A stretch of 60,574 bases of DNA from assembly GCA_021324735.1 (NCBI GenBank), contig JAJPIO010000019.1:1-60574 (forward strand), in the 5' to 3' direction. Source of the stretch: Bacteroidota bacterium (GTDB lineage Bacteria; Bacteroidota; Ignavibacteria; Palsa-1295). The position numbers and the translations under genes are program-made. Below, piece by piece: positions 35,847 to 43,861 of this stretch; the first letter of the stretch is position 1, and every line of letters begins with the position of its first letter. The notes under the pieces are model-generated. The model saw only the letters and a program-made list of their open reading frames with translations. It was not told the DNA's origin and did not search any database.

Positions 35847-35882
35847 CAATAAAAATAAAATGGCAGGAGATTACTCCTGCCA
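35847..35882 (-). terminator. Terminator of the truncated hemoglobin gene
   Basis: Minus strand: TGGCAGGAG-TAAT-CTCCTGCCA followed by TTTTATTTTTATT. It lies 26 bp after the hemoglobin stop. Confidence 0.88.
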
Positions 35883-35907
35883 CAATTATTGACGACCAGA
35901 CCGACGA

Positions 35908-36405
35908 TCAGTTCTTTTCTACGATCTGCTCCTTGAGTGGAGCAACCACAGCAATAAGATCTTCGCGGTCTTTCCCCTGAACGTTGAACTTATCGAGCGT
36001 TTCGACGAAATGTTTAACAGCGGCATTCCAATCGGCTTCGGTGATACCAAGACCTTTGTGTGCGGTCTTCATATCACGTCCCGTGTAAGCACATGGTCCG
36101 CCGGTACCGACACAGAAGAAGTCGATAACATGCTGTCGCAGGCGTTTTTTCGAATCGTCGCTCGCGCCACCGAAAAAGCGAGCGAATTGTTGGTCGCTGA
36201 TGAGGCGCACGAGAAAATCGTCTGTAACAGCCGCAAGCGCATCATATCCACCGAGCCGTTGGTAGAGCGATGTCTTTTCTTTTGCCGGCGCCATCATCAT
36301 GCGGTCGTTCTTGGCCATCATTTGGGCAGAGGTCGTATCAGCAACAAGCGCTACCGCGATCGTTACCAACGTAATTACTCCGATGATCTTCGAAATCCGT
36401 TTCAT
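35908..36405 (-). CDS. Exported group 1-like truncated hemoglobin, 165 aa
   Basis: The 2/2 globin fold is clear: SLYQRLGGYDALAAVTDDFL opens helices A-B, RLISDQQFARFF and RQHVIDFFCVGTGGPCAYTG match the family, and TAHKGLGIT provides the proximal heme His116. Truncated hemoglobins bind O2, NO or CO and often detoxify NO. Unlike typical cytosolic members it begins with a signal peptide (MKRISKIIGVITLVTIAVAL, with TTSAQ at the cut), so the globin should sit in the periplasm or be secreted. A C-terminal helix continues for 35 residues. Next upstream, though with no sign of co-transcription, come genes for a cupin anti-sigma factor and an ECF sigma factor. Confidence 0.9.
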   Translation of the reverse strand: MKRISKIIGVITLVTIAVALVADTTSAQMMAKNDRMMMAPAKEKTSLYQRLGGYDALAAVTDDFLVRLISDQQFARFFGGASDDSKKRLRQHVIDFFCVGTGGPCAYTGRDMKTAHKGLGITEADWNAAVKHFVETLDKFNVQGKDREDLIAVVAPLKEQIVEKN

Positions 36406-36544
36406 AATATTGAAAAATTAGTGTATAAGGCGATCAAGATTTACTACGATCCAGAATGAATCGCTGTACGACTCTAATACAAGTAAACCGTTGAATCGGA
36501 TTTTGAAGAGAACGGAAGAGCGTCAGGAAACGGAAAGAAGGGCG

Positions 36545-37126
36545 TCAGGCAGAGAGCATCTCGTCCGCCATGAACGTCTTGAGGAGAACGATAGCGCCGT
36601 TGGGCGACCATGTATCTTCGTGCACCGTGTCGTCTTGCGTCACGATATAATCACCGGCGTGAAGGAGCACACCGTCCGTCCATAAACTACCCTCGAGAAC
36701 GAGACATTCTTCGATCCCTTTATGACGATGGGCAGGCATTCTTCCTCCCGCGCCAATGCGGCCAAGCACTGTCAGTTTTTTCGTATCAGGATCCTGAAAC
36801 AGCAATTTAAATTGAATGCCGGGTACACCGGATTCCAGCCATTCCCCACCGGAGGCACGAATAACCTGAGAGATAGGAAGCGTCTCGGCAATAGAGAGAA
36901 CTCGAGCGCGCGTAGAATCCGGAAGCTCTGGAGCAACTTCTTCTACACTATCCGCAATATGATCGAGCAATTTGGAATAAGCGAGCACGCTCTCGGCCTG
37001 TTCGGGAACAGAGAACGCCGAATTCTCGAACGCTTCCATTTCCGAAAGATCGAGTTCGCCCTGGAGATACTTCTGAAGTAACTCCTCGTTCTCGTTCAAT
37101 TCACCGTTCGTTCCGTGCTCGTTCAT
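36545..37126 (-). CDS. ChrR-like cupin anti-sigma factor, 193 aa
   Basis: N-terminal helical part (residues 1-80) ending in TRARVLSIAE and a C-terminal cupin (PAHRHKGIEECLVLEGSLWT, HAGDYIVTQDDTVHED) with four His/Glu metal-binding positions. The layout is that of ChrR-type anti-sigma factors, which hold an ECF sigma factor until singlet oxygen or another oxidant acts. The classical HxxxCxxC zinc motif in the N-terminal part is absent, so how it binds the sigma factor is unclear. The gene follows the sigma gene by 94 bp on the same strand, as expected of a sigma/anti-sigma pair. Confidence 0.85.
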   Translation of the reverse strand: MNEHGTNGELNENEELLQKYLQGELDLSEMEAFENSAFSVPEQAESVLAYSKLLDHIADSVEEVAPELPDSTRARVLSIAETLPISQVIRASGGEWLESGVPGIQFKLLFQDPDTKKLTVLGRIGAGGRMPAHRHKGIEECLVLEGSLWTDGVLLHAGDYIVTQDDTVHEDTWSPNGAIVLLKTFMADEMLSA

Positions 37127-37220
37127 TTCTTCTGTAGCAGCGCTCTTTTTAACGAAGCCCTACCATTTCTATAATACAGTTACCTATCTCTTATCGGATT
37201 CTCTTCTCGAAGTCTTTTTA

Positions 37221-37793
37221 CTAATTCTTCAAAAATTGCAACTCGGCTCTCAGCCGCTGAATGCCGTTACGTATGCGAGTCTTAACTGTTCCGAGTGGTA
37301 GTTGTTCGTTCTGTGCGATCTCGGAATGCGAAAATCCTTTGAAGAATGCTAATTCTATAAGTCTTCGCTGATCTTCCGGCAGCGATTTTAGCGCCGTTTG
37401 CACATAGCCTCCGATATCGAAATCAGAGGCAACCTCGACCGTATTTGCGGACTCTGCCTTCTTTATTTCGGCAAGTGTGCCGCCTGTCGCTGTGTCGGTG
37501 CTCTGTGTCATCCGCAGCGACCGTGCCTTCAGTAAATTGATCGACCGATTATGCGTGATGCGAAGGATCCAGTATTTCGCTTCGCCTAACTCACAACGAA
37601 AGGTATGACTCTTTTTCCAAACGCGTTCGAAAACTTCCTGTAGGACGTCTTCTGCATCATCCTTATTCTTCAAAATACCGTACGCGAGCGCGAACACTTT
37701 ACGTCCATATCGGTCGTAAAGTGCTCCTAATGCATTCCTGTCGGCGCGTTCCTGGATCGCCTGCAAGAGCTCGAGATCGGTCCGGTGGTCCAT
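37221..37793 (-). CDS. ECF-type RNA polymerase sigma factor, 190 aa
   Basis: Regions 2 and 4 of sigma-70 are present. Region 2: LYDRYGRKVFALAYGILKN followed by DDAEDVLQEVFERVWKKS; region 4: LPEDQRRLIELAFFKGFSHSE and then LPLGTVKTRIRNGIQRLRAE. No region 1 or 3.2 extension, so it is an ECF (group 4) factor. It directs a stress regulon and is probably held by the cupin protein encoded just downstream. Between regions 2 and 4 there is a linker with RMTQSTDTATGGTLAEIKKA. Its own targets are unknown; the exported hemoglobin nearby is a candidate. Confidence 0.94.
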   Translation of the reverse strand: MDHRTDLELLQAIQERADRNALGALYDRYGRKVFALAYGILKNKDDAEDVLQEVFERVWKKSHTFRCELGEAKYWILRITHNRSINLLKARSLRMTQSTDTATGGTLAEIKKAESANTVEVASDFDIGGYVQTALKSLPEDQRRLIELAFFKGFSHSEIAQNEQLPLGTVKTRIRNGIQRLRAELQFLKN

Positions 37794-37890
37794 CGTCAGG
37801 CTTTAAGAGTAGAAATCGAAGAAAATAGTTCGTGACTTATTCCGTGATTATCAGCAGTTGGGTCTGTTATTGGAAAAACAACGTGCCGCT

Positions 37891-39333
37891 ATGAGACAAC
37901 TTGTATTTGTGTCGATACTTCTCTGCCTCTCTGTTTTTTCCCTTTGCCTCTCTTTTTCTTCCCTTTTTGCCCAATGGGAAGCCGATCGCAAACTTTCGTC
38001 GATCGATACCGCTGCGAGGCTCAACGAAAATATGGGGCAGTGCCTGGCCGTCAATGGGGATAGTATTCACATTGTTTGGTGCAACAATCAACCGGGCCGT
38101 AATATCTTATATTATAAGCATTCGTTCGACGGCGGGACGACATGGAGTGATGATATTCCGTTAGTCTCCTCTTCCACCACAAGTCCTGACTTCCCTTCTA
38201 TTGCAGTTTCCGGTGCAACAGTGCATGTTGCGTATCGTGATACGCTCGGTGGCAATGGCGAAGGAGTAACGTATTACAAGCGTTCGCTGGACGGTGGTAA
38301 CACCTGGGAGACGAGTGTTTCACTCGGCATCTATCATTGGTGGCCCTCTATTGCATGCGTTGGCGAACGAGTGTTTATAGCCCTTAACGATTCACACCCC
38401 GGAAATACCGAAGTATATTTTCGCCGTTCGACCGATAATGGAACGACGTGGGACAGTGTAAAACAAATATCGAATGCTGCAGGACGTTCGGAAGATCCTT
38501 CTATCACTGCAAGCGATGGACACGTATACATGGCATGGAATGATAACCGTACGGGTATTATGCAAACCTGGTATCGTCATTCTTCCGATTGGGGCACAAC
38601 CTGGGGCGATGAAACGCAAATGACAAATGCAGCACAGTTCGCCTACTTCCCTTTTATTCATGCTGTAAACAACGATGTCGATCTCTTGTGGGGCAACCGT
38701 ACTGGTAGCAGCTATACGGTTATGTACAAGCACTCCTCGGATCATGGTGCTACATGGAGCGAGGAGCAAGCACTCTCCAATGAAGTCAACGCAACCTCTG
38801 CTTACCCTACCCTTGTGAGAAGGGACAAGAATGTTCACGTCACCTGGTTTGACTTTAATAGCGGGGTCTATTATCGACGATCGAATGACGGTGGTTCTAC
38901 ATGGATCCCAGCTTTACAGCTTGTCACCGCAGCATCCAATCCTGGTAGTCCCTTCATTGGCCTAAATAATACTGCACTTCACCTTATCTGGTTGGACCAC
39001 CGCGACGGTTATTCCGCTATATACTACACACGAAATCTCACGGGTAATTCAACGAACGCATCGGTATTTGAAAATCATGATCCAATGCCTGGTATATCCG
39101 TCGAAGCGATCCCGGGTAGCCCGAATAGAATTAAGGTTACCGGTACTATTTCCACTATAGCGCCGGCCGCTCTCAAGATATTCAATTCTCTAGGAGCACA
39201 GGTGTTCAGTGAATCGATATTATCTGTAGGCTACCCGGATATAGACTGCTCCAGCTTTACAGCAGGCCTTTACTTTGTATCTTTGGAATCAGGGAATAGC
39301 CGGGTCGTACAGAAGTTCGTAATTACTCAATAA
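37891..39333 (+). CDS. T9SS-exported sialidase-like (BNR) beta-propeller, about 480 aa
   Basis: The start at 37891 gives signal peptide MRQLVFVSILLCLSVFSLCL followed by SSLFAQ; an upstream ATG (37858) adds 11 residues before it. The body holds blades with Asp-boxes (SFDGGTTWSDD, SLDGGNTWET, STDNGTTWDS, SSDWGTTWGD, SSDHGATWSE, SNDGGSTWIP), as in six-bladed sialidases. I see no clear catalytic Arg triad or Tyr-Glu nucleophile, so activity is uncertain. The last about 80 residues (FNSLGAQVFSES, FTAGLYFVSLES, VQKFVITQ) are a T9SS sorting domain. It diverges from the sigma-factor gene by about 97 bp. Confidence 0.85.
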   Translation: MRQLVFVSILLCLSVFSLCLSFSSLFAQWEADRKLSSIDTAARLNENMGQCLAVNGDSIHIVWCNNQPGRNILYYKHSFDGGTTWSDDIPLVSSSTTSPDFPSIAVSGATVHVAYRDTLGGNGEGVTYYKRSLDGGNTWETSVSLGIYHWWPSIACVGERVFIALNDSHPGNTEVYFRRSTDNGTTWDSVKQISNAAGRSEDPSITASDGHVYMAWNDNRTGIMQTWYRHSSDWGTTWGDETQMTNAAQFAYFPFIHAVNNDVDLLWGNRTGSSYTVMYKHSSDHGATWSEEQALSNEVNATSAYPTLVRRDKNVHVTWFDFNSGVYYRRSNDGGSTWIPALQLVTAASNPGSPFIGLNNTALHLIWLDHRDGYSAIYYTRNLTGNSTNASVFENHDPMPGISVEAIPGSPNRIKVTGTISTIAPAALKIFNSLGAQVFSESILSVGYPDIDCSSFTAGLYFVSLESGNSRVVQKFVITQ

Positions 39334-39357
39334 TGACTGCAGTCGTTTACTCAACAA

Positions 39358-39981
39358 CTACTGCAGTCGCTTCAGGACTTTTTCGATCCGCACCTTCTTT
39401 GCTTTCTGATCTTCAACGTCCGGTAGCCGTTTCGTAATTGTTTTTATAAGAGCAACGCGGTTCTCAGCCTCCGCAACCTCGGCCGCTTTTTCGGCATACG
39501 AAGGAAATTGATTGACCGGACATGTGCGAACCAGGTCGAGTAAGATCGGAAAACACTCGCGACCGTATTTGTTCTGAATGAGTTTTGTGAGAATACTTAC
39601 TGCGTGGTCGCGGGCAATGACCGACTCTCCATCCGTGGCTTTAAGAATCGACTTGAGATGTGCATGCACGCGTTCCGGCTTCACCGATGCACAACCATCC
39701 AGCGCGCACATCGCGCCCCATACCAGCCGTTGATTCTTGCTCGTTAACAGGCCAGCAAATTCATCCGTGTACGGTGCAATGAGTTCGGGCAATCGTTCGC
39801 CCACTTCGTACAGTGTTTTAATACAGTCGGATTGCAGTCGGCGGTTCTTATCGCCGATATGCTCGACGAGTTCTTTAATTGCCGCTTTATTTTTAGTGCG
39901 TGCTATATCTTCGGCAAGTGCAATATCGGCTGCATTATCGCGTTCGCCACGAATGCTGGATAATCGATCGAGAATACTCAT
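39358..39981 (-). CDS. HEAT-repeat protein, about 207 aa
   Basis: I chose the ATG at 39981 (MSILDRLSSIRGERDNAADI); an upstream frame adds 33 residues rich in Cys and Arg without family character. The rest is alpha-helical in HEAT-like pairs (AIKELVEHIGDKNRRLQSDC, FAGLLTSKNQRLVWGAMCAL, AHLKSILKATDGESVIARDH, NKYGRECFPILLDLV). HEAT proteins are scaffolds; no enzyme is implied. It converges with the T9SS propeller gene. The last residues VEKVLKRLQ are lysine-rich. Confidence 0.75.
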   Translation of the reverse strand: MSILDRLSSIRGERDNAADIALAEDIARTKNKAAIKELVEHIGDKNRRLQSDCIKTLYEVGERLPELIAPYTDEFAGLLTSKNQRLVWGAMCALDGCASVKPERVHAHLKSILKATDGESVIARDHAVSILTKLIQNKYGRECFPILLDLVRTCPVNQFPSYAEKAAEVAEAENRVALIKTITKRLPDVEDQKAKKVRIEKVLKRLQ

Positions 39982-40144
39982 GGACGTGAGCAATACACGA
40001 GAAAATGGACACCTGTTATCATATTTGCAGTAAAGTAAAGAACTTTGACGATTTACACGACACTCGGAAGCGCAAGACACTCAAAACCGAATGTAAGAGC
40101 GATTGGCATAAATTCGTAACAGCTTTTAACCACTCGGATTCCGT

Positions 40145-40179
40145 CGTTCGAGCTGGCACACTATACTTTATCTCGAACG
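40145..40179. promoter_or_regulatory. 8-bp inverted repeat flanking a TATACTTT segment, candidate operator
   Basis: CGTTCGAG and CTCGAACG are perfect arms 19 bp apart, ending three bases before the start codon at 40183. The gap contains TATACTTT, reminiscent of a Bacteroidota -7 box (TAnnTTTG). The site could bind a dimeric regulator or fold over the start. Confidence 0.4.
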
Positions 40180-40182
40180 CCT

Positions 40183-40554
40183 ATGAAAAAGCTAGCCATC
40201 CCGCTCGTTTTATTAGCTTCATCGATCGCACTCAGTTCGTGCGGCGTTAATTCCGCGATGATCTCAAGTTACAATCTTAATAACACGCAGGTACAACTCG
40301 GCTCGAATAATTTTAAATTTGTCGAGCATATTTCGGGTAGCGCTGATGTCTCCTACGTTCTGATCTTTGGCGGACTCAGTGAGAAGCAACTCTTCGATAA
40401 CGCTTATGCTGCGATGATGAAGAAAGCAGATCTTGCGAACGGATCGCGGGCGATCACCAACGTTGTGACAGAAGAGCACGTTGGTGGCGTACCGCCATTC
40501 TATTATACTCGCACTGTTACGGTAAGCGGCAACGTGATCGAGTTTACTCGATAA
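40183..40554 (+). CDS. Small lipoprotein, DUF6567-like, 123 aa
   Basis: Signal with lipobox (MKKLAIPLVLLASSIALSSC, Cys20). The body has the phrase NNTQVQLGSNNFKFVEHISG and then LFDNAYAAMMKKADL, which resembles the DUF6567 family of Bacteroidota lipoproteins; function is unknown. It stands alone on the plus strand, with a striking inverted repeat right before the start codon (40145-40179). It converges with pepP (16 bp between stops). Confidence 0.7.
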   Translation: MKKLAIPLVLLASSIALSSCGVNSAMISSYNLNNTQVQLGSNNFKFVEHISGSADVSYVLIFGGLSEKQLFDNAYAAMMKKADLANGSRAITNVVTEEHVGGVPPFYYTRTVTVSGNVIEFTR

Positions 40555-40570
40555 ACATCGCGGCGTCCAC

Positions 40571-41839
40571 TCACTTCGGAATTTCCGAAGTGAGGTTGAC
40601 CGGGCCGTTCTTCGTTACGAGAATATTATCCTCGATCCGCACACCGAGGTTGCCGATCCACGGCTCGATCATTGCCCAATCGACGACATCTTTGAATTTC
40701 TCGCGGCGCTTCTCGTTGCGAAGAAGTGCGTTATTGAAATACAAACCGGGCTCAACGGTTACGATGTAGCCTTCATCGAGTATAAGATCCATGCGGAGTT
40801 TAATGCCGGCAAATTTGCGGTCGCCGGCACGGCCCGGATACGGCCCGCTGGCATCACGAACACCCAAACCGACCATATGACCGATGCCATGTGGGAAGAA
40901 CATCGTGATGATCCCGTTCTCGACTGCTTCCTCTGCGCCGACACGAATGACACCCATGTGATGAAGGGATTCGGCCATGCTGCGCGCCGCAAGCAGGTGA
41001 ACATCGCCCCACTCCGCACCGACCTTACAGGCATCGATCGCGAGTAGCTGCGCGCGAAGCACTGCATCATAGATCGCCTGTTGATCTGCATTGAATTTAC
41101 CGCTTGCGGCAAGCGTGCGTGTTACGTCGGCAGTATAACCGTTTACCTCTCCGCCAGCATCTAAGACAATAATGTCGCCATCCTGCATGCGGCGTGTGCC
41201 GGGCTCAGAGTGCAGTTGTGTAGAGTTGGGCCCTGAGCCAACGATCGTTCCATAGCCAACACCGTCCGCTCCGTTGCGATAGAAAGCGGCCTCGAGTTCG
41301 ATCTGGACCTGACGTTCCGTAACTCCTGGCCTAATATATTGAACTGCTGCTGCGTGTCCCGCCGCCGTTGCATGTACTGCGGCTCGCATAAACTCCAGTT
41401 CTGCCTCATCTTTCGGCCGGCGGGCGTGAAGCAACCGCTCGCTCAGTTCTTTATCTGACACCGCATCCTTTGCAACGCCCAGCCATTTAATGCCGCATCC
41501 CTCACGTGCCTTCAGCCACTCATCAAGTTCTGTAAGCGAGCGACCAACTGGGTGAGGTCCACCTCCCCACACTTGTTCCAATTCGGTGAGAGTGGGTTCA
41601 AAAAGAGTCCAGCCATCGTTGGGATCGAAAGCAAGTACACCACCCTCACGCGCGCGACCCGTTAGCCACGTGTATTCCGGGTGCGGACGAAATGGAAAGG
41701 TCTGATCGGCACCGCCAGGTATCGGGATCGGCTTTCCGGCGCCGATCAAAATAATATCCTCTATATTTCCAAAGGCATTTCGAGCCCGGTCCCGGCGGCG
41801 TTCGATGATATCCTGTTTTAACTCTCTCTGAATTTCCAT
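40571..41839 (-). CDS. pepP: Xaa-Pro aminopeptidase (aminopeptidase P, M24B)
   Basis: The start at 41839 gives MEIQRELKQDIIERRRD; 11 preceding residues are unlikely. N-terminal creatinase-like domain with GGADQTFPFRPHPEYTWLTG (binding of the X-Pro end), then the pita-bread fold with dinuclear metal ligands: Asp in VLDAGGEVNGY and TADVTRT, His in FPHGIGHMVGLG, Glu in VTVEPGLYF and Glu in GVRIEDNILVT. It removes N-terminal residues before proline in the cytosol. The preserved HGIGH and VEPGLY make an active enzyme likely. It lies 62 bp downstream of the DUF4199 gene on the same strand. Confidence 0.95.
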   Translation of the reverse strand: MEIQRELKQDIIERRRDRARNAFGNIEDIILIGAGKPIPIPGGADQTFPFRPHPEYTWLTGRAREGGVLAFDPNDGWTLFEPTLTELEQVWGGGPHPVGRSLTELDEWLKAREGCGIKWLGVAKDAVSDKELSERLLHARRPKDEAELEFMRAAVHATAAGHAAAVQYIRPGVTERQVQIELEAAFYRNGADGVGYGTIVGSGPNSTQLHSEPGTRRMQDGDIIVLDAGGEVNGYTADVTRTLAASGKFNADQQAIYDAVLRAQLLAIDACKVGAEWGDVHLLAARSMAESLHHMGVIRVGAEEAVENGIITMFFPHGIGHMVGLGVRDASGPYPGRAGDRKFAGIKLRMDLILDEGYIVTVEPGLYFNNALLRNEKRREKFKDVVDWAMIEPWIGNLGVRIEDNILVTKNGPVNLTSEIPK

Positions 41840-41900
41840 AAGGCAGAGGCCAACAGGATGCACCGGAAGCAAGTTGCAGCCAAAAAATTATCGTTAAGGA

Positions 41901-42434
41901 CTATGCAACTGCAGGCTGAACCGCTGGCTGTTTACGTCTTAGAATAAGAGCGCTAATGGCACTTATTACTATCCCTACCGGAAATATTTCGAGAAACACC
42001 ATTCCCCATTCCTTAAGCGGGCTCATGTGTTTGTACATATCCATCTGCTTTGTCGCCTCGAGTATTGCAGTTTGGGAGGCACCATTCTTCTTCATTGCCT
42101 CGATGGTATGCTTCGCATATTGATCCCAAAAATCGGGCATAGCGATCGAGGAAAAGATCTTCCACCCAATGACATAAAGGATCGAGGCAATGATCGATAC
42201 ATAGAAACCGACAAGGAATCCGCGACCCCAGGTGATCGTCCCGCCCAAATAATCATCCCGATACGTCTTTATCGCAAAAAAGACCATCGAAAGAGCGATG
42301 AGCATATTGGCGTACCCAAGCACATAGGAATGGGCAAGGTCACTATCCTGAGGGACTAACAAAAAGATAACGACCATTAATACGGAGACGATGACTCCCG
42401 CTCCAATACCGAACTTTAAGACAATGTTGCGCAT
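41901..42434 (-). CDS. DUF4199-family membrane protein, 177 aa
   Basis: Four hydrophobic helices: residues 6-27, 36-55, 71-90 and 147-165. The pattern RNIVLKFGIGAGVIVSVLMV and then TYRDDYLGGTITWGRGFLVG with a cytosolic loop of about 45 residues (AKHTIEAMKKNGASQ) matches DUF4199 of Bacteroidota. It is an inner-membrane protein; function is unknown. It is 62 bp from pepP. Confidence 0.75.
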   Translation of the reverse strand: MRNIVLKFGIGAGVIVSVLMVVIFLLVPQDSDLAHSYVLGYANMLIALSMVFFAIKTYRDDYLGGTITWGRGFLVGFYVSIIASILYVIGWKIFSSIAMPDFWDQYAKHTIEAMKKNGASQTAILEATKQMDMYKHMSPLKEWGMVFLEIFPVGIVISAISALILRRKQPAVQPAVA

Positions 42435-42578
42435 ATTGTGTAATAAGAAAGTATGAATGAGACTAAGTTAGGGACGCAAATATCGGTTAAATTCGCACGT
42501 TTGTCAATGGCCCGAAAGTGTATTTCGTCCAAAATCGGCGAACTACCACTTTAGTATATCCTCAATTCTGATAAATTT

Positions 42579-42995
42579 CTATTCTATGATCCCGAGCACT
42601 CTGGCTTTCTCGATCGCCTGGGTCCGCCGCTCGACCTCCAATTTCCGGAATAATGCCGAAGTATGCTTTTTGATCGTATTAAGAGAAAGGAACAGCGTAT
42701 CGGCAATCTCCTGGTTCGAATGCCCGGCTGCAATAAGTCGTAACACCTGGTCTTCTCGCTGGCTTAACCCGATCGTTGCGGGATCGACCGGAATACTTTT
42801 CTTCGTAAGCGGTACCTCCTTTTGTAGTACCCACTTTCTTCCTACCCACAGACCGAGCAATGTGAACAATAATGCAATCGACCCTATAGCATAATCCTCC
42901 TGAAGATCATAGACCCAATAGCGATACTCGATCGCTCTAAGCAAGAACATCAGCCCTGCCATTGCCAAGGCATATAGAAAGATCGAGCGTTTCAT
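42579..42995 (-). CDS. LuxR-type regulator with membrane anchor, 138 aa
   Basis: I start it at 42995 (MKRSIFLYALAMAGLMFLLRA); an upstream start adds 48 residues from an unlikely frame. Two membrane helices (residues about 5-20 and 32-50) precede a LuxR helix-turn-helix: LSQREDQVLRLIAAGHSNQE and LSLNTIKKHTSALFRKLEV. No receiver or ligand domain, so the sensor would be the membrane part itself. Similar short membrane LuxR proteins occur in Bacteroidota and may regulate neighbouring genes; here the adjacent DUF4199 gene is the best candidate. Confidence 0.85.
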   Translation of the reverse strand: MKRSIFLYALAMAGLMFLLRAIEYRYWVYDLQEDYAIGSIALLFTLLGLWVGRKWVLQKEVPLTKKSIPVDPATIGLSQREDQVLRLIAAGHSNQEIADTLFLSLNTIKKHTSALFRKLEVERRTQAIEKARVLGIIE

Positions 42996-43139
42996 GGGTG
43001 CAAAGATACTACTATACTGATCAGGCGTTGCAGCAGGAACATAAACGTCAAAAACTATAACGAGCACCAATTGCCCCATCGAGATCGAAGACATGTGAGA
43101 TCGCTGTCGAGACCGGTCGAAGTCTCTGGAAACACGCAA

Positions 43140-43358
43140 GGAAGCTCATCGATATAATAATATCGTCATCGGAAACGAATCATTATCGAATGCTATTAGT
43201 AAGCGCTCAATGGCAAAGCACACGAACAATTGGTTTAAGATGGACCGCTGCCCGAAGCATATTGACTTCGAGGCGAGGGTTGTTCTGTGCAGTTAGAATC
43301 AGGCTCAACGATTTTTTTGCAAGACCCTTCGCCGTAAGACGCGAAGGGTCTTTTGTTT
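43140..43358 (+). ncRNA. Candidate small RNA ending in a 12-bp terminator
   Basis: A strong plus-strand terminator (AAGACCCTTCGC, loop CGTAAGAC, GCGAAGGGTCTT, then TTGTTTTG; 43321-43358) follows about 180 bp with no credible coding frame and no gene upstream on that strand within 2.5 kb. The 5' end is uncertain; AT-rich text at about 43155-43170 could hold the promoter. I cannot assign a family. Confidence 0.35.
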
Positions 43359-43384
43359 TGATACAGTATTAGTCAGGGAATGCA

Positions 43385-43795
43385 ATGAAGATCATCAGTA
43401 AGAAAATATGCATGGCAAAGGACATCGGGATACACCGCAACATGTTCGGTGGCATCCTCATGGCCTGGATCGATGAAGCAGCCGTCGCCTTCGCAACCGA
43501 ATATTGCTCGACACCGAATATGGTTACGCTAAAGGTCGGCGAACTCTTATTTAAGAAGCCACTCAAAGTGGGCGATCACGTTCGACTCTATGGCGATGTC
43601 GAACACCTCGGCAATACGTCGATCACGATACGAGTTGAGGTCCGGCGGTATAGCGTATACAGCGGCGAAGAGACGATCGTCTGCACAACCTCGATCACGT
43701 TCGTTCGCATCGATGACGACGGCTCGCCGACGCCGATCGGCGAGTCGATCCGCAAACGGCATTTTCAACCGATCGAAGAATTGGTATCAGCCTGA
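43385..43795 (+). CDS. Acyl-CoA thioesterase-like hotdog protein, 136 aa
   Basis: The hotdog core has GIHRNMFGGILMAWIDEAAV (residues 15-34), where the GGILMAWxDE helix with Asp30-Glu31 is the YbgC/YciA-type catalytic helix, then LKVGELLFKKPLKVGDHVRL. The fold hydrolyses acyl-CoA or acyl-ACP; length and substrate are unknown. It is the second hotdog thioesterase of the window, distinct from the one next to bamD. It starts 26 bp after the terminator of the candidate small RNA. Confidence 0.85.
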   Translation: MKIISKKICMAKDIGIHRNMFGGILMAWIDEAAVAFATEYCSTPNMVTLKVGELLFKKPLKVGDHVRLYGDVEHLGNTSITIRVEVRRYSVYSGEETIVCTTSITFVRIDDDGSPTPIGESIRKRHFQPIEELVSA

Positions 43796-43861
43796 GCCTG
43801 GTCGAAGCTTAGTCGGCGGCTTTCATAGTTATATTTGCAATACTTCAGTTATCGTATTGCT

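Noticed and set aside
37891-39333. Active sialidase
   Set aside because: Asp-boxes are present, but the catalytic arginines and the Tyr/Glu pair could not be placed.
42579-43139. Longer LuxR protein starting at 43139
   Set aside because: The extra 48 residues are unlike the family and the membrane segment fits a start at 42995.
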